A stretch of DNA of 64,000 nt, taken from NCBI RefSeq assembly GCF_037039395.1, contig NZ_CP146242.1, positions 3,731,001 to 3,795,000 of the forward strand, written 5' to 3'. Of the stretch, positions 63,220 through 64,000 are shown piece by piece. The stretch's first letter is position 1, and the number at the start of each line of letters is the position of its first letter. A model generated the notes under the pieces. The model saw nothing but the letters and a program-made list of their open reading frames with translations, was not told the origin of the DNA and made no database searches. The translations under genes and the position numbers were made by a program. The stretch comes from Agrobacterium vitis (lineage in GTDB: Bacteria; Pseudomonadota; Alphaproteobacteria; Rhizobiales; Rhizobiaceae).

Positions 63220-63348
63220 ACTTGATTGCGCATCGCGCTACTCTATCTCCAGCGGTGAAGAGTAAAACAGGTACGGTGCTGCCGTATGGTATGTTCCTAT
63301 TGAATTAACGTTTTTATTTGCGTCACCCGATTTAACAGGTGAATTTGG

Positions 63349-64000
63349 ATGAAGTTTTGGAAGATTTTCAAACACGCATTAAAGCTTACGTTTAACAATT
63401 GGTTCGCCGCGGTAAGGATTACGGCACCATTTATTGCAATAGCCTTATCGCTTAAGGCCCTGACTATTTTTTATGCGGGCTTCGTAGCCTCTGAGAACGA
63501 CGGAATTTTGCGGGCTATGCTTGTCGTTTCTGAGTTGTTCGGCTTCGTAAGTTATCTTTGGATCGCGGTCGCCTGGCATCGCTTTATCCTGATTGATGAA
63601 TATCCACGGCTTATGCCGCGATTTCATGGTGCCCGCATCGTATCCTACTTCTTGAAAGGCCTGTTGATTGGCCTGTTGGTGATGATGGTCGCCATCCCCA
63701 TCGTCCTGTTCAATCTTATTGCCCGCGACATCAGATTCCTGGACGTAGCTTTCATTTTTCTGTCATTTGTCGCGACTTTCGGGCTTATCACCATGGCAAT
63801 GCGTCTCTCGACGCTTCTGCCCAGCGCGGCAGTTGGCACATCCATGACAATAAGAGAGGCTTGGGATGCCACCCGGGCGGAAAATCTCGCCTGTCTCGGT
63901 GTCGCTGTGATGCTGTATGTCATCGCCGTTCCTGTTCTGGTGACAACATATCTGCTCCGCGACGGCCCCATCGTCCTCAGTATATTATGGGAAACGATGT
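63349..64000 (+). CDS. Unknown multi-pass membrane protein, 3' end cut by window edge
   Basis: The frame is open from ATG at 63349 to the end of the window (217 codons visible). The start (MKFWKIFKHAL) has a modest AGGTGA 8-9 bases upstream. At least five hydrophobic helices are visible, around residues 20-45, 60-80, 100-125, 130-155 and 180-200, with SMTIREAWDATRAENL as the longest soluble loop. I do not recognise a family with confidence. It lies 129 bases after cinA and may have its own promoter. Confidence 0.72.
   Translation, partial: MKFWKIFKHALKLTFNNWFAAVRITAPFIAIALSLKALTIFYAGFVASENDGILRAMLVVSELFGFVSYLWIAVAWHRFILIDEYPRLMPRFHGARIVSYFLKGLLIGLLVMMVAIPIVLFNLIARDIRFLDVAFIFLSFVATFGLITMAMRLSTLLPSAAVGTSMTIREAWDATRAENLACLGVAVMLYVIAVPVLVTTYLLRDGPIVLSILWETM

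Overview
The window is chromosomal DNA of a Rhizobiaceae alphaproteobacterium, most like the Agrobacterium/Allorhizobium/Rhizobium group. The evidence is the block dusB-ntrB-ntrC-ntrY-ntrX-hfq-hflX, a fused ispDF, phosphatidylcholine synthase, the order rlpA / DD-carboxypeptidase / tmk / holB / metG / tatD / MBL hydrolase, and several copies of a palindromic intergenic repeat of the kind found in rhizobia. The genes are GC-rich apart from one AT-rich island near 48-50 kb. Both window edges cut a gene.

Layout. 1-3.9 kb: the end of an unknown gene, a DacF-type DD-carboxypeptidase with a SPOR domain, two small unknown proteins and a gamma carbonic anhydrase-like protein. 3.9-8.5 kb: a zinc regulon. 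znuCB-zur diverges from znuA around one Zur palindrome, and a CobW-family zinc GTPase follows behind the same 17-bp palindrome. 8.5-14.7 kb: a ROK regulator diverges from a binding-protein ABC importer and a glycerophosphodiesterase, with a 25-bp inverted repeat between them. 14.8-26 kb: a phytase-like secreted protein, DUF502, glmS, glmU, a pentapeptide protein and a BMP/nucleoside-type ABC importer. 26-29 kb: pcs, a UbiH-like hydroxylase and CcdA. 29.3 kb: tRNA-Lys(TTT) with a good sigma70-type promoter. 29.4-40 kb: a CLC channel, then MBL / tatD / metG / holB / tmk / carboxypeptidase homologue / rlpA on the minus strand, with a TauE-type permease on the plus strand between metG and holB. 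40-46 kb: an SDR protein and the assimilatory sulfite/nitrite reduction cluster (cysG, DUF2849, cysI, DUF934, fpr). 46.4-47.9 kb: a deaminase and mazG. 47.9-51.9 kb: an accessory island with two AT-rich paralogous small genes separated by an IS5-family element, plus a sulfotransferase-like gene. 51.9-61.3 kb: hflX, hfq, ntrX, ntrY, ntrC, ntrB, dusB. 61.5-64 kb: ispDF, cinA and a truncated membrane protein.

The points most worth a second look are: the carboxypeptidase homologue at 37.2-38.5 kb has kept SxxK but lost the SxN serine and the KTG lysine and threonine; the paralogous pair split by an IS; a perfect CtrA-type box (TTAA-N7-TTAA) upstream of rlpA; the ROK operator candidate beside a transporter plus phosphodiesterase operon; an SDR protein lacking the Tyr/Lys pair; and a likely CTG start on the TauE-type gene. 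No CRISPR array, prophage or known defence system was seen. All family assignments are by reading motifs; no database search was run.
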